DNA of 64,000 bases from assembly GCF_006838285.1 (NCBI RefSeq), contig NZ_CP038228.1:4340001-4404000 (forward strand), in the 5' to 3' direction. The stretch is from Xanthomonas translucens pv. cerealis. GTDB lineage: Bacteria; Pseudomonadota; Gammaproteobacteria; Xanthomonadales; Xanthomonadaceae. Positions within the stretch are counted from its first letter, which is position 1; the number at the start of each line of letters is the position of its first letter. Position numbers and translations under genes: made by a program. The notes beneath the pieces were generated by a model, which did not search any database, was not told where the DNA came from, and saw only the letters and a program-made list of their open reading frames with translations. Below are positions 1-8,692 of the stretch, one piece after another.

Positions 1-1
1 C

Positions 2-1132
2 CAGGGTTTGGCCTGCGCGTTGTTGATGAGTCTGGCCGTGTCCGCCGCACACGCGGCGCCGGCCGCCAAGAGCGCCGAACGGCGGGGCGACTGGCCGTTC
101 TCGGCGACGCCGTTCGCCACGTTCAACGAACCCTGGGCGATGAGCTTCCTGCCCGATGGCAGCGCGCTGATCAGCGAGAGAGGCGGCACGCTCAAGCGTT
201 TCGACCCGGCCAGCGGCCGCACCGGCACGGTCAGCGGTGTGCCCGCGGTCGACTACGGCGGCCAGGGCGGGTTCGGCGACGTGCTGCCGCATCCGGGCTT
301 TGCGCAGAACGGCTGGGTGTACCTGAGTTACGCCGAGGCCGGCAGCGGCGACACCCGCGGCGCCGTGGTGGCGCGCGCCAAGCTCACCCTGGACGGCAAT
401 GGCGGCGGTGCGCTGTCGCAGCTGCAGGTGATCTGGCGCCAGCAGCCCAAGGTGTCCGGCGACGGCCATTATGGCCATCGCCTGGCGTTCGGTCCCGACG
501 GCAAGCTGTGGATCAGTTCCAGCGAGCGGCAGAAATTCGATCCGGCGCAGGACATGAACAGCAACCTGGGCAAGATCGTGCGCCTCAACGACGACGGCAG
601 CTTGCCGGCCGACAACCCGTTCGCGCGCCGCGGCGGGGTCGCCGCGCAGGTGTGGTCGCTGGGTCATCGCAACGTGCTCGGCCTCGCCTTCGACGCCAAC
701 GGCCAGCTGTGGGAACACGAAATGGGCCCGGCCGGTGGCGACGAACTGAACCTGATCCAGCGCGGCGCCAACTACGGCTATCCGATCGTCTCCAACGGCG
801 ACCATTACGACGGCCGGCCGATCCCCGATCACAGCACGCGTCCGCAATTCGCCGCGCCGAAACTCAGCTGGACGCCGGTGATCTCGCCGGCCGGCTTCGT
901 CATCTACAGCGGCAGCGCCTTTCCGCAATGGCGCGGCAACGGCTTCATCGGCGGTATGTCGTCGCAGTCGCTGGTACGGATCGAGTTCAACGGCGAGACC
1001 GCCCGCGAAGCGGCGCGCTACGACATGGGCAAGCGCATCCGCGAAGTGGAGCAGGGCCCGGACGGCGCGCTGTGGCTGCTGGAGGACGGCAGCAGCGGAC
1101 GCTTGCTGAAGCTGCAGCCGGTGCAGAGCTGA
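2..1132 (+). CDS. PQQ-dependent sugar dehydrogenase (YliI/Asd-like), 5' end cut by window
   Basis: Resembles soluble aldose sugar dehydrogenases of the glucose/sorbosone dehydrogenase family, a six-bladed beta-propeller that oxidises sugars in the periplasm with PQQ. The reading frame is open to the left edge, so the true start is probably just outside. The first visible residues (ACALLMSLAVSAAHA) are the hydrophobic core and cleavage site of a signal peptide. Family motifs seen: EPWAMSFLPDG near the N-terminus, GHRNVLGLAFD, the GPAGGDELN segment and NYGYP. About 375 residues is normal for the family. It ends alone, followed by a repeat-containing spacer. Sugar specificity cannot be read from the sequence. 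Confidence 0.88.
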   Translation, partial: QGLACALLMSLAVSAAHAAPAAKSAERRGDWPFSATPFATFNEPWAMSFLPDGSALISERGGTLKRFDPASGRTGTVSGVPAVDYGGQGGFGDVLPHPGFAQNGWVYLSYAEAGSGDTRGAVVARAKLTLDGNGGGALSQLQVIWRQQPKVSGDGHYGHRLAFGPDGKLWISSSERQKFDPAQDMNSNLGKIVRLNDDGSLPADNPFARRGGVAAQVWSLGHRNVLGLAFDANGQLWEHEMGPAGGDELNLIQRGANYGYPIVSNGDHYDGRPIPDHSTRPQFAAPKLSWTPVISPAGFVIYSGSAFPQWRGNGFIGGMSSQSLVRIEFNGETAREAARYDMGKRIREVEQGPDGALWLLEDGSSGRLLKLQPVQS

Positions 1133-1496
1133 GCCAACAGAACCGAGCCGACGGGTGGTGGGGTGCCGCGCCGCTGCGATCGGCGCGACGGCGTGTTGGC
1201 GGGAGGTGGTCGATCGGTGCGGGAAATGGTTTGCGTTGCGGCCGCTATCGGGCGGTCGGTTGTGCCGGTCGCGGCTGAAGCTCCTACAAGGTGGGCCGCG
1301 CGTTATCAGGCGGCCCGTATGGGAGCGGCTTCAGCTGCGAGCAAAAACCGTCCGCATGAGGCGCTTGCCGAAACGCCCGAACTCATCGTGAATCGCGAGC
1401 GAGCCCCCACCCGCGCTACATCGATGGCCGCGCAGCGATTCGGACAGGCCGACCGCCGCGACCGCAACGGCAGCCTTTCCAGCGGCGATCACCCAA
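1133..1496. repeat. Intergenic spacer with Xanthomonas-type inverted repeat pair
   Basis: No convincing gene lies here. Two oppositely oriented copies of a short repeat are visible: one near 1269-1290 (GCGGCTGAAGCTCCTACA) and one near 1319-1342 (GGGAGCGGCTTCAGCTGCGA). Related copies occur at about 13.4, 18.9 and 61.5 kb in this window. They could fold into a stem downstream of the sugar dehydrogenase gene. Confidence 0.6.
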
Positions 1497-1802
1497 TCAA
1501 TTCTGCCCGGCCCGCTCCCAGGCACGGCGCACCGCGTGGCGGGCCTTGCTCCAGCTCAAGGTCTGCGCTCCCTTGGTGTTGTCCCAATCGCGATGCAGCT
1601 CGGCCTCGACCTGTTCATAGGCCAGGTTGAAGTTGCGTATGCGTGCTTCGTGTCCTGCGTGGTAGGCCGGCTCGTAGTCCTCGAAACGTTCGCCGTCGCT
1701 GTAATAAGGCTCCTGGGCGAAACGCTCGCGCCAATAGTGCGACACCTGGCTGCGATCGTCGTCGTTGGGCGCGCGCCCGGGAATCTGATACGGAACGCTC
1801 AT
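1497..1802 (-). CDS. Conserved small hypothetical protein, acidic/aromatic
   Basis: A 101-residue soluble protein with no signal peptide. The start at 1802 is chosen because AGGAG lies just upstream, and the protein then begins MSVPYQIPGRAP. The sequence is rich in Tyr, Trp, Glu and Arg, with a HYWRERF segment, a DYEPAYHAGHEAR segment and a C-terminal SKARHAVRRAWERA helix. This resembles small stress-associated proteins with repeated Tyr/Trp motifs, but I do not recognise a named family and assign no function. Confidence 0.7.
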   Translation of the reverse strand: MSVPYQIPGRAPNDDDRSQVSHYWRERFAQEPYYSDGERFEDYEPAYHAGHEARIRNFNLAYEQVEAELHRDWDNTKGAQTLSWSKARHAVRRAWERAGQN

Positions 1803-1997
1803 TGTCGTCTCCTGTGCGGATGTGGTCTTCGACCCTAGCGACGGTGCCGTTAATGCGCTTCCAGCATCGCGTGATCGAGGCATGAAGCGCGCGGGCAGCG
1901 GACGACTCCGGTCGCCGCGCCGGCGCGGGCGATGTGGCGGGCAGCGGATGAATTACGATCCGGCAACTCCACTTTTTTTTTCCTGCCGCAGGATTCC

Positions 1998-2458
1998 ATG
2001 GCCGCCACCGGTATCGCCTTGCTCACCCCTTACCTGGCCACCGCCGGCATCGGCTGGCTGTACTACCGGGGCGCATCCGCCGCTATTTCGGCCGTCAGCC
2101 ATGGCAGCCGCGGCGGACGCTGGCGCGGCTGCTGTTGCTGGCGCTGGCGGCGGCCTGGATGAGCTATCTGGCGGCGGTGTTGCCGCCGGTCCGTCTCGGC
2201 ATGGCACTGGGGATGGCGGCCGGCGCAGCGCTGGGTAGCGTCGCCTTGCAGCACACCGACATCGAATTGCGCGACGGCAAGCGCTACTACACGCCCAATC
2301 CATGGATCGGCGCCGGACTCAGCGTACTGCTGATCTGGCGCCTGGCGTGGCGCTGGGCCAGCGGTGCGTTTTCCAGCGGCAGTACGCAGTCGCTGCACAG
2401 CGGTCGCTTGGTGCTGCGCATGCGCGCGTTGCTGCCGGCGCCGACGCCAATGTCCTGA
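1998..2458 (+). pseudogene. Small integral membrane protein gene with a frameshift near 2067-2072 (DUF1453-like?)
   Basis: Two overlapping frames make one sensible protein. The first begins at 1998 (MAATGIALLTPYLATAGIGWLYYR). After the GGGG run at 2068-2071 the sense continues in another frame with RIRRYFGRQPWQPRR, a hydrophobic LARLLLLALAAAW helix, DIELRDGKRYYTPNPWIG and a last membrane helix. Adding one G to the run restores a single frame of about 153 residues with roughly four membrane segments. The architecture recalls DUF1453-type membrane proteins, but that name is uncertain. Either a recent pseudogene or a sequencing error in a G run. Confidence 0.6.
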
Positions 2459-2497
2459 CTGGACGAACGCCGTTCGCCTGCAACGCGGGGGACGATG

Positions 2498-2995
2498 TCA
2501 TTGCGCGGCAGCGGCGGATTCATAGGGCAGCGCGACCGTGCCGGCGTCGCGCAATGCAGGATCGGCCGCATCCAGCTGCGCCGCTTCGCCCTCGATCACC
2601 AGCAGGATGCGGCCGGCCTCGATTTCCTCTTCGAAGTTGCGCCGCACCGGATCCGGCACGGTGGCGCCGACCAGCGCCGAGGACCAGCTGCCGACCAGTG
2701 CGCCGGCGATCGCCATCACTCCGGCGCCGGCCAGGGTGATGCCCAGCGGCGGCACCGCGATTGCGGCCAGTCCGGCGAGCAGGCCGGCCGCGCCGCCGCC
2801 CAGCGCGCCGCGCGCGGCGGCGGGCAAGGTGTCGGTCTTGACGTCCTTGCGCTCGTCGGGGATCACGTCCAGTTCGATGTCGCTGCGTGCGATCAGCGAC
2901 AGGGCGTCGTTGTCGATGCCGGCGCTGCGCGCCGCTTGCAGGGCGCGAGTGGCGGTGGCCAGATCGGGGGCGCTGTAGACACGGCGTCGTTTCAT
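2498..2995 (-). CDS. Glycine-zipper stress-type membrane protein (YflT/DUF1269-like)
   Basis: A 165-residue protein with a cytoplasmic N-terminal alpha/beta segment (VYSAPDLATATRALQAARSAGI then SDIELDVIPDERKD). A Gly/Ala-rich hydrophobic hairpin follows at about 55-105 (GALGGGAAGLLAGLAAIAVPPLG), then a short beta-rich tail ending FEEEIEAGRILLVIEGE. This layout matches the heat-induced stress protein YflT / DUF1269 group, whose biochemical role is unknown. The start at 2995 has GGAG six bases upstream; an ATG twelve bases earlier is a weaker choice. Transcribed away from the siderophore receptor gene. Confidence 0.72.
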   Translation of the reverse strand: MKRRRVYSAPDLATATRALQAARSAGIDNDALSLIARSDIELDVIPDERKDVKTDTLPAAARGALGGGAAGLLAGLAAIAVPPLGITLAGAGVMAIAGALVGSWSSALVGATVPDPVRRNFEEEIEAGRILLVIEGEAAQLDAADPALRDAGTVALPYESAAAAQ

Positions 2996-3214
2996 CGCGG
3001 ACTCCATCGCTGAGGCTGGCACCCAGAGTCGAAGCGATGCGGTTACCCGCACGTGACAGCGGCGCAAGGCCGCGTGAAGGCGGGTGCCGGCGCGACAGCG
3101 ACGCGGCGGGAGGGTAAGATCCGCTGCCGCAAGCGCGATGCAGCCATTGCGCCCTGCGTTCCTTTTCCCTCCAGCCGTCGCCAGAGGATTCCTGTCCTGC
3201 CTGGAGGCGTTGCC

Positions 3215-5431
3215 GTGCCCGTTGCTCCGTGTCGTATTGTCCACGCCGATCGCCATCGTCGTGATGCTGTCGCGTTCCCGCCCGTCGCCGGCTTGATGCG
3301 GGCGATGGTCTGCGTGTTGGGACTGTCCTCGTTCGCGCCTGCCGCTGGCGCGGCCGATGCGCCTGCCGCTGCCGCCCCGCCGCGCGATGCCGCGCCGACG
3401 CTGGAGACGGTGCAGGTCACCGCCAACCAGTTGGGGACCGTCACCGAAGGCAGCGGCGCGTACACGCCGGGCACGATCGCCACCGCGACCCGGCTGGTGC
3501 TGAGCCCGCGGCAGACCCCGCAGTCGATCAGCGTGATCACCCGCCAGGAGATGGACGACTTCGCCCTCAACGGCATCGACGACGTCATGCGGGTCACCCC
3601 CGGAGTGAGCATCGTCACTTACGACAGCGAGCGCACCGAGTACTACGCGCGCGGTTTCGCGGTGCAGAATTTCCAGTACGACGGGATCCCGATGCAGCGC
3701 GATTCGGCGTACTCGGCCGGCAATACGCTCAGCGACATGGCCATTTACGATCGCGTCGAGGTGCTCAAGGGCGCGACCGGCCTGCTGACCGGCATGGGCG
3801 ATCCGGGCGCGACCATCAATCTGGTGCGCAAGAAGCCGACCCGCGAGCTGGCCGGCAGTGCGACCTTGGGCGCGGGATCGTGGGACAGCTATCGGGCCGA
3901 AGTGGATGTCGGCGGTCCGTTGACCGACAGCGGCCGGGTCCGCGCACGTGCGGTGGCCGCCTACCAGGACAGGCACGCCAACACCGACCACTACCAGCGT
4001 CGCAACAACGTGTTTTACGCCGTGCTGGAAGCCGATCTCAGCGACGATACCTTGCTCACCGTCGGCGCTGACGACCAGGACAGCGATCCGCAGGGCTCCA
4101 GCTGGGGCGGCATCCCGCTGCTGGACCGCAATGGCGATTTCAATAGCATGCCGCGCGCGTTCAACAACGGCGCGCGCTGGAGCCGCTGGCGCCAGTACAG
4201 CCGCACCGGTTTCGCCACGCTGGAACACCGCTTCGGCGACGATTGGCTCGCCAAGCTGCAGCTCAACCACCAGGTCAACGGCTACGACGCTGCGCTGGGC
4301 GCGGCGGCGGGCGGCACCCCCGACCCGGCGACCGGCGAAGGCGTGAGCCTGTGGCTGGGCCAGTACATCGGCAAGACCACCAGCAATGCCGCCGACCTGT
4401 ATCTCAGCGGGCGCTTCCAGTGGTTCGGCCGCGAGCACGAGCTAGTGGTCGGCGCCAGCGCGGCGCGCAAGCACTGGATCAACGATGGCTACACGCCGCA
4501 GCCCGGTTATGCGGGCGCGGTGGCGGACTATCGACAGTGGAACGGGGACATCCCCGAGCCGGATTGGCAATGGCTCTACGGCGACGACCAGGTCACCCGC
4601 GAAAGCGGCGCCTACGTGGTCGGCCGTTTCAACCTGGCCGATCCGCTGAAGCTGATCCTCGGCAGCCGCATCGCCAACTACCGCAGCACCGATATCGACG
4701 AGAGTGGGGGGGTGGTGCCGTATGCCGGCGTGGTCTACGACCTGGACCGCCACTTCTCGGTGTACGCCAGCTACACCAGCATCTTCAAGCCGCAGAGCAA
4801 CCAGGACGCGCAGGGCAAGGTGCTGGATCCGCAGCAGGGGCGCAGCTACGAGGCCGGTGTGAAAGGCGAGTTCTACGACGGCCGGCTCAATGCCAGTGCG
4901 GCGGTGTTCCAGCTCGATCAGGACAACTATCCCGACCCCACCGGTGAGCTGACCCCGTCCGGCGGCACCGCGTATCGCAGCTTGATGGGAGTGCGTACCA
5001 AGGGCTACGAACTGGAACTGTCCGGCCAGTTGCTGCCAGGGTGGCAGATGCAGACCGGCTACGCGCACAAGATCGCGCGCCAGCACGGCGACAAGGTCAG
5101 CACACTGGAGCCGGAAGACCAGTTCAGCGTGCACAGCAGCTATCGCCTCGCCGGGTCGCTGAGCGGCTGGACGTTCGGCGGCGGCGCACGCTGGCAGAGC
5201 AAGACCTTCGGCATGGTCCGGCATCCGTTGCTGGGCGAGGTCGAACACCGCACCGAGCCGTACTGGCTGCTGGATGCGATGGCGCGCTACCAGTTCGACG
5301 AACGGCTGTCGGCCACGCTCAACGTCAACAACCTGCTCGACAAGCGCTACTACACCATCTTCAACGTCTACAGCACCTACACCTGGGGCGAGCCGCGCAA
5401 CGTGCGGCTGGCGGTGACGTACAGGTTCTGA
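3215..5431 (+). CDS. TonB-dependent siderophore receptor (FpvA/FoxA type)
   Basis: Outer-membrane gated porin of the siderophore-receptor family, expected to import ferric siderophores using TonB energy. After the signal peptide comes the TonB box/plug region (LETVQVTANQ, TPQSISVITRQEMDDF, DDVMRVTPGVSI, DRVEVLKGATGLLTGMGDPGATINLVRKKPT), then a 22-strand barrel ending in VTYRF with the usual terminal Phe. No N-terminal STN signalling domain is seen. Start: a GTG at 3215 with GGAGG seven bases upstream gives a 738-residue protein with a long n-region; the ATG at 3296 is the alternative. No clear Fur box is visible upstream. The siderophore is unknown. Confidence 0.88.
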   Translation: MPVAPCRIVHADRHRRDAVAFPPVAGLMRAMVCVLGLSSFAPAAGAADAPAAAAPPRDAAPTLETVQVTANQLGTVTEGSGAYTPGTIATATRLVLSPRQTPQSISVITRQEMDDFALNGIDDVMRVTPGVSIVTYDSERTEYYARGFAVQNFQYDGIPMQRDSAYSAGNTLSDMAIYDRVEVLKGATGLLTGMGDPGATINLVRKKPTRELAGSATLGAGSWDSYRAEVDVGGPLTDSGRVRARAVAAYQDRHANTDHYQRRNNVFYAVLEADLSDDTLLTVGADDQDSDPQGSSWGGIPLLDRNGDFNSMPRAFNNGARWSRWRQYSRTGFATLEHRFGDDWLAKLQLNHQVNGYDAALGAAAGGTPDPATGEGVSLWLGQYIGKTTSNAADLYLSGRFQWFGREHELVVGASAARKHWINDGYTPQPGYAGAVADYRQWNGDIPEPDWQWLYGDDQVTRESGAYVVGRFNLADPLKLILGSRIANYRSTDIDESGGVVPYAGVVYDLDRHFSVYASYTSIFKPQSNQDAQGKVLDPQQGRSYEAGVKGEFYDGRLNASAAVFQLDQDNYPDPTGELTPSGGTAYRSLMGVRTKGYELELSGQLLPGWQMQTGYAHKIARQHGDKVSTLEPEDQFSVHSSYRLAGSLSGWTFGGGARWQSKTFGMVRHPLLGEVEHRTEPYWLLDAMARYQFDERLSATLNVNNLLDKRYYTIFNVYSTYTWGEPRNVRLAVTYRF

Positions 5432-5506
5432 GCGGTGCCGGCGTGGAGGCTCCGGATGGGGCCTATCGCCATGACGCCATTACCGCGCTACGCCGGCCGA
5501 CGCAAG

Positions 5507-6799
5507 CTACGGCGCCTTGCGCGGGAAGCGGTAGAACAGCGCGCCGACCAGCAGCGCCACGCCGGCCGCGGCCAGGTTCTGCCAGCTGGCGCTGAGCAGC
5601 AGCGCCAACGCCAGCAGCAACGCGGCGAGCGGGATCAGCGGGCCGCCCGGCAGATGCAGCGCACCCTGCCGGTCGCGGTAGCGCCGGGCCAGCACCAGCA
5701 CCGCCGCGGCCGTGCCGATGTAGGTGAACAGGCGGGTGACCATCGACAGCAGCGCCAGTTGCACGAACGAGCCGGACAGTGCCAGCGCCAGCGACAGCAC
5801 ACCTTGCAGCAGGATCGCCGCGGCCGGCGTACGGAAGCGCGGATGCACCCGTGCCAGGAACGCCGGACCGTAACCGTCCTGGGCCAGTGCGAACAGGAAG
5901 CGTGGCCCCAGCATCACCGTGTTGCTGGTGGTGCCGAGGATGGAGATGGTGGCGCCGACAGTGAGGATCAGCGCCAACGCCTCGCCGCCGAAGCCGCTGG
6001 CGGCATCGGCCAATGGTGTCGCCGACTGCGCCACGTTCGCCAGCGTACCCTGCGCGACGACCTGCACCGCGGCATAGATCAGGGTGACGGTGACGATCAT
6101 GGTGATCAGCGCGAACGGCACGTCGCGGCGGGGATTGCGGTATTCGCCGGCGGCGGCGGGGATGTTCTCGAAGCCGGCGTAGGCGAACAGTAGCAACAGC
6201 GCCGCTTCGCCCATGTTGCCGAAGTCGCGCAGGTCCGGCGCTTTGCCGGAGAACGCCAACGACCAGTCCACGTAGAACACGCCGATGCTCACGAACAGCA
6301 GCAGCGGCACCAGCTTGCCGATCACCAGCGCCACGCCGGTGCGCGCGGCCGATTTCACCCCGATCACGTTGATCGCGGTGAGCAGGCCGAGCGAGCCAAC
6401 CACGATCGCCAGGCGCGCGCCGCCGCCGGTCGCGGCCGGCCAGAAGCGCACCACCGCATCGGCCAGGCCGTTGCCGAGCGCGGCCGCGGAACTGATCCGG
6501 GTCAGCCAGATCATCCAGCCGATCTCGAAGCCGGCGAAGCGGCCGAACGCCTCGCGCGCATACAGGTAGCTGCCGCCGGGTTCGTCGAAATAGCTGGCGG
6601 CCTGCGCGTAGCACAGCACCAGCAATCCCACCGCCAGCCCGGCCAGCAGTATCGCCCACAGGCTCATCGGCCCGAGCAGCGCGGCGGCGGCGGCGGGCAG
6701 CAGATAAATGCCGCTGCCGATCACGTCGTTGATCGACAGGCCGACGATCTGCCAGCGGCTGACCGCGCGGACCAGGCTCGGTTCGGGTGCGGTGCTCAT
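5507..6799 (-). CDS. APC-superfamily amino acid/peptide-component permease
   Basis: A 430-residue inner-membrane permease with about twelve predicted helices. The amino acid-polyamine-organocation signature sits in helix 1 (VGLSINDVIGSGIYLLP), and a conserved EPGGSYLYAREAFG segment follows helix 2. The ATG at 6799 overlaps the stop of the upstream L,D-transpeptidase remnant as ATGA, so the two were co-translated. It is the last gene of a leftward operon of cell-wall peptide enzymes, so uptake of amino acids or murein-derived units such as L-Ala or D-Glu is a reasonable inference. The substrate is not determined by the sequence. Confidence 0.85.
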   Translation of the reverse strand: MSTAPEPSLVRAVSRWQIVGLSINDVIGSGIYLLPAAAAALLGPMSLWAILLAGLAVGLLVLCYAQAASYFDEPGGSYLYAREAFGRFAGFEIGWMIWLTRISSAAALGNGLADAVVRFWPAATGGGARLAIVVGSLGLLTAINVIGVKSAARTGVALVIGKLVPLLLFVSIGVFYVDWSLAFSGKAPDLRDFGNMGEAALLLLFAYAGFENIPAAAGEYRNPRRDVPFALITMIVTVTLIYAAVQVVAQGTLANVAQSATPLADAASGFGGEALALILTVGATISILGTTSNTVMLGPRFLFALAQDGYGPAFLARVHPRFRTPAAAILLQGVLSLALALSGSFVQLALLSMVTRLFTYIGTAAAVLVLARRYRDRQGALHLPGGPLIPLAALLLALALLLSASWQNLAAAGVALLVGALFYRFPRKAP

Positions 6800-7180
6800 G
6801 GTGCCGGCTCCGTCGCGGGCAATGCCCACGCGCTGCGCAGGTGTTCGTCGTTCTTGCGCGTCTGCAGCACGAACAGCGGCGCGGCGTTCGGCCGCAGCCA
6901 GGTCTGCAGGCGCTGCATGTCGGCCGGCTCCATCGTGGTGCAGCCGGCGCGGGCCTCGCCTGCGGCACGCCACAGCTGGGCGAAGATGCAGCTGCCGGCG
7001 CCGTGTCGCGCCTGCGGGGTTTGGCCGATCAAGAAGTCTTCCGCGTAGCGGCGATCGCCGTCGTCATGCAGCTCCAGGCGCCTCGGTTCGGTGGAGCCGG
7101 CCACCGCGTCGGCGCCGACCCGGTCGGCGTCGACGATGCGGTTGTACAGCGGCGAAAGTGCCATGGCCTCCAGACAGCTG
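6796..7180 (-). pseudogene. Truncated L,D-transpeptidase (YkuD-like), C-terminal part only
   Basis: The segment from SPLYNRIVDADRVGADAVAGSTEP to the stop matches the C-terminal half of a periplasmic YkuD-type L,D-transpeptidase. The catalytic region is recognisable: GAGSCIFAQLW, then GCTTM with the nucleophilic Cys. The normal N-terminal half (signal peptide and first half of the catalytic fold) is missing. Upstream of about 7180 the sequence no longer resembles the family and carries no signal peptide. The stop overlaps the permease start as ATGA. Best read as a gene whose 5' part was replaced by rearrangement. An active enzyme is unlikely. Confidence 0.68.
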
Positions 7181-7589
7181 CGGCGGACGTTGCCGGTCTG
7201 TGTCAGGGAGGACAACCATGGGAATTTCGGCATGCGCATCTCCGGTTGCGATCGGGCATCGAGCGGGCGCTGGACCCGCTGCAGGTTCACCGCCAGCTGC
7301 CGCCTGCGGTCTGGGTGGGGTTGGTGCATGGGCACGACCGCGAAGTCGAGCGGATGCAGCAATGCTGAAAGGTACAACAGCGCGGGATCATGTACGTAGA
7401 CCGTGTGTGTGAGCTCGCTAGGTGCGGTGGACTGGCGTGCCATTTGGGGTGTCGCGTTGGCGGATCTGTTGGCAGTGGACGACGTGGCGAACTCGGCCGC
7501 TTTGCGTGGTGACGGCAAGCGCGATCGCGATGGACGCTGTCGCACGCGTCGGCTGTGCGCATTGCTGCGCATGCGCCAACGCGCCCATA
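7181..7589. other. Unassigned segment replacing the L,D-transpeptidase N-terminus
   Basis: About 400 bases between the transpeptidase remnant and the epimerase gene. Both strands have open stretches, but none begins with a signal peptide or matches a family I know. The plus strand has one coding-like stretch near 7258-7368 (IERALDPLQVHRQLPPAVWVG then HGHDREVERMQQ) that ends in a stop, as though it were the tail of a foreign gene. No insertion-sequence ends or target duplications are evident. Confidence 0.4.
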
Positions 7590-8692
7590 TCACCCACGCG
7601 GCGGCGGCAGCTCCAGGCCGCGGACCTCGCGGATACCCAGGCCCGGTGCGTCGGTGATCGTGATCTGCGATTCGTTGAAGAGCACCCCGCCTTGCACCGG
7701 GTCGAACACGCCCAGCGACGGGCCGTCCAGGTCCACCTTGGTGATGATGTCGGCCTTGGCCGCCGCCAGGTGCACCGCTGCCGTCACGCTGATGCTCGAC
7801 TCCAGCATGCAGCCGATCATGCACTCCACCCCATACAGCGCGGCGATGTCGGCGATGCGGATCGCATTGGACAGCCCGCCGGTCTTCATCAGCTTGATGT
7901 TGACGATGTCCGCGGCGCGGCGCTGGATCATGTCGAATACCTGCACGGGCGCGAACACGCTTTCGTCCGCCATCACCGGCGTGTTCACCCGCTCGGTCAC
8001 GTACGTCAGGCCGTCGATGTCCCAGGCCTTGACCGGTTGCTCCAGCAGTTCCAGCTCCACCCCGGCCTCTTCCAGCGTGCGCATCGCGTACACCGCCTGC
8101 CTCGGGGTCCAGCCCTGGTTGGCGTCCAGGCGCAGCGAAGCGCGGCCTGCGACCGTGGCGTGGATCGCCTTGACACGTTCGATGTCCACGTCGAGGCCTT
8201 GCCGACCTTGATCTTCAGCGCCGCGAAGCCACGCGCGAGCGCCGACAGCGCATCGGCCACCATCTTGTCGATGGCGTCCACGCTGATGGTGATGTCGGTG
8301 CTGATGGCCGGCGTGCCGCCGCCGAGCATCCGGTACAACGGCGCGCCGTACAGCTGCGCCCACAGGTCGTAGGCCGCGATTTCCACCGCGGCCTTGGCGC
8401 TGCTGTTGTGCTGCAGCGCGCCCTGGATCAGCCCGGTCAGCCGATTGAGGTCGGCCACGTCTGCGCCGAGCAGGCGCGGCTTGATGAAGCGCTCGATCGC
8501 TTCGACGATCGAGCCATGGGTGTCGCCGGTGATCGGTGCGGTCGCCGGCGCTTCGCCGTAGCCGATGTGGCCGCTGTCGGTGTGCACCAGCACGACCACG
8601 TCCTCGATCGTTTCCACGGTGCGCAATGCGGTCTTGAACGGGGTCTTCAGCGGCACGCGCAGCATGCCCAGCTGGATGTCGGCGATCTTCAT
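7590..8692 (-). pseudogene. L-Ala-D/L-Glu dipeptide epimerase (enolase superfamily), frameshifted at about 8196
   Basis: Epimerises L-Ala-D-Glu released from murein to L-Ala-L-Glu for catabolism. The N-terminal capping domain starts MKIADIQLGMLRVPLKTPFKTALRT. The barrel carries ALKIKVG (acid/base Lys), LRLDANQGW, ELLEQPV, MADESVF and NIKLMKTGG, the usual Mg2+ ligand and Lys positions. The frame breaks after KIKVGK: one extra G at 8196-8200 would restore GLDVDIERVKAI and give a 367-residue protein of family length. The start overlaps the stop of the upstream NlpC/P60 gene as ATGA. A single homopolymer deletion is either a fresh mutation or a read error. Confidence 0.85.

Noticed and set aside
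3053..3214. N-terminal extension of the siderophore receptor
   Set aside because: Upstream in-frame sequence is Arg/Ala-rich without receptor features. The GTG at 3215 with GGAGG gives a better start.
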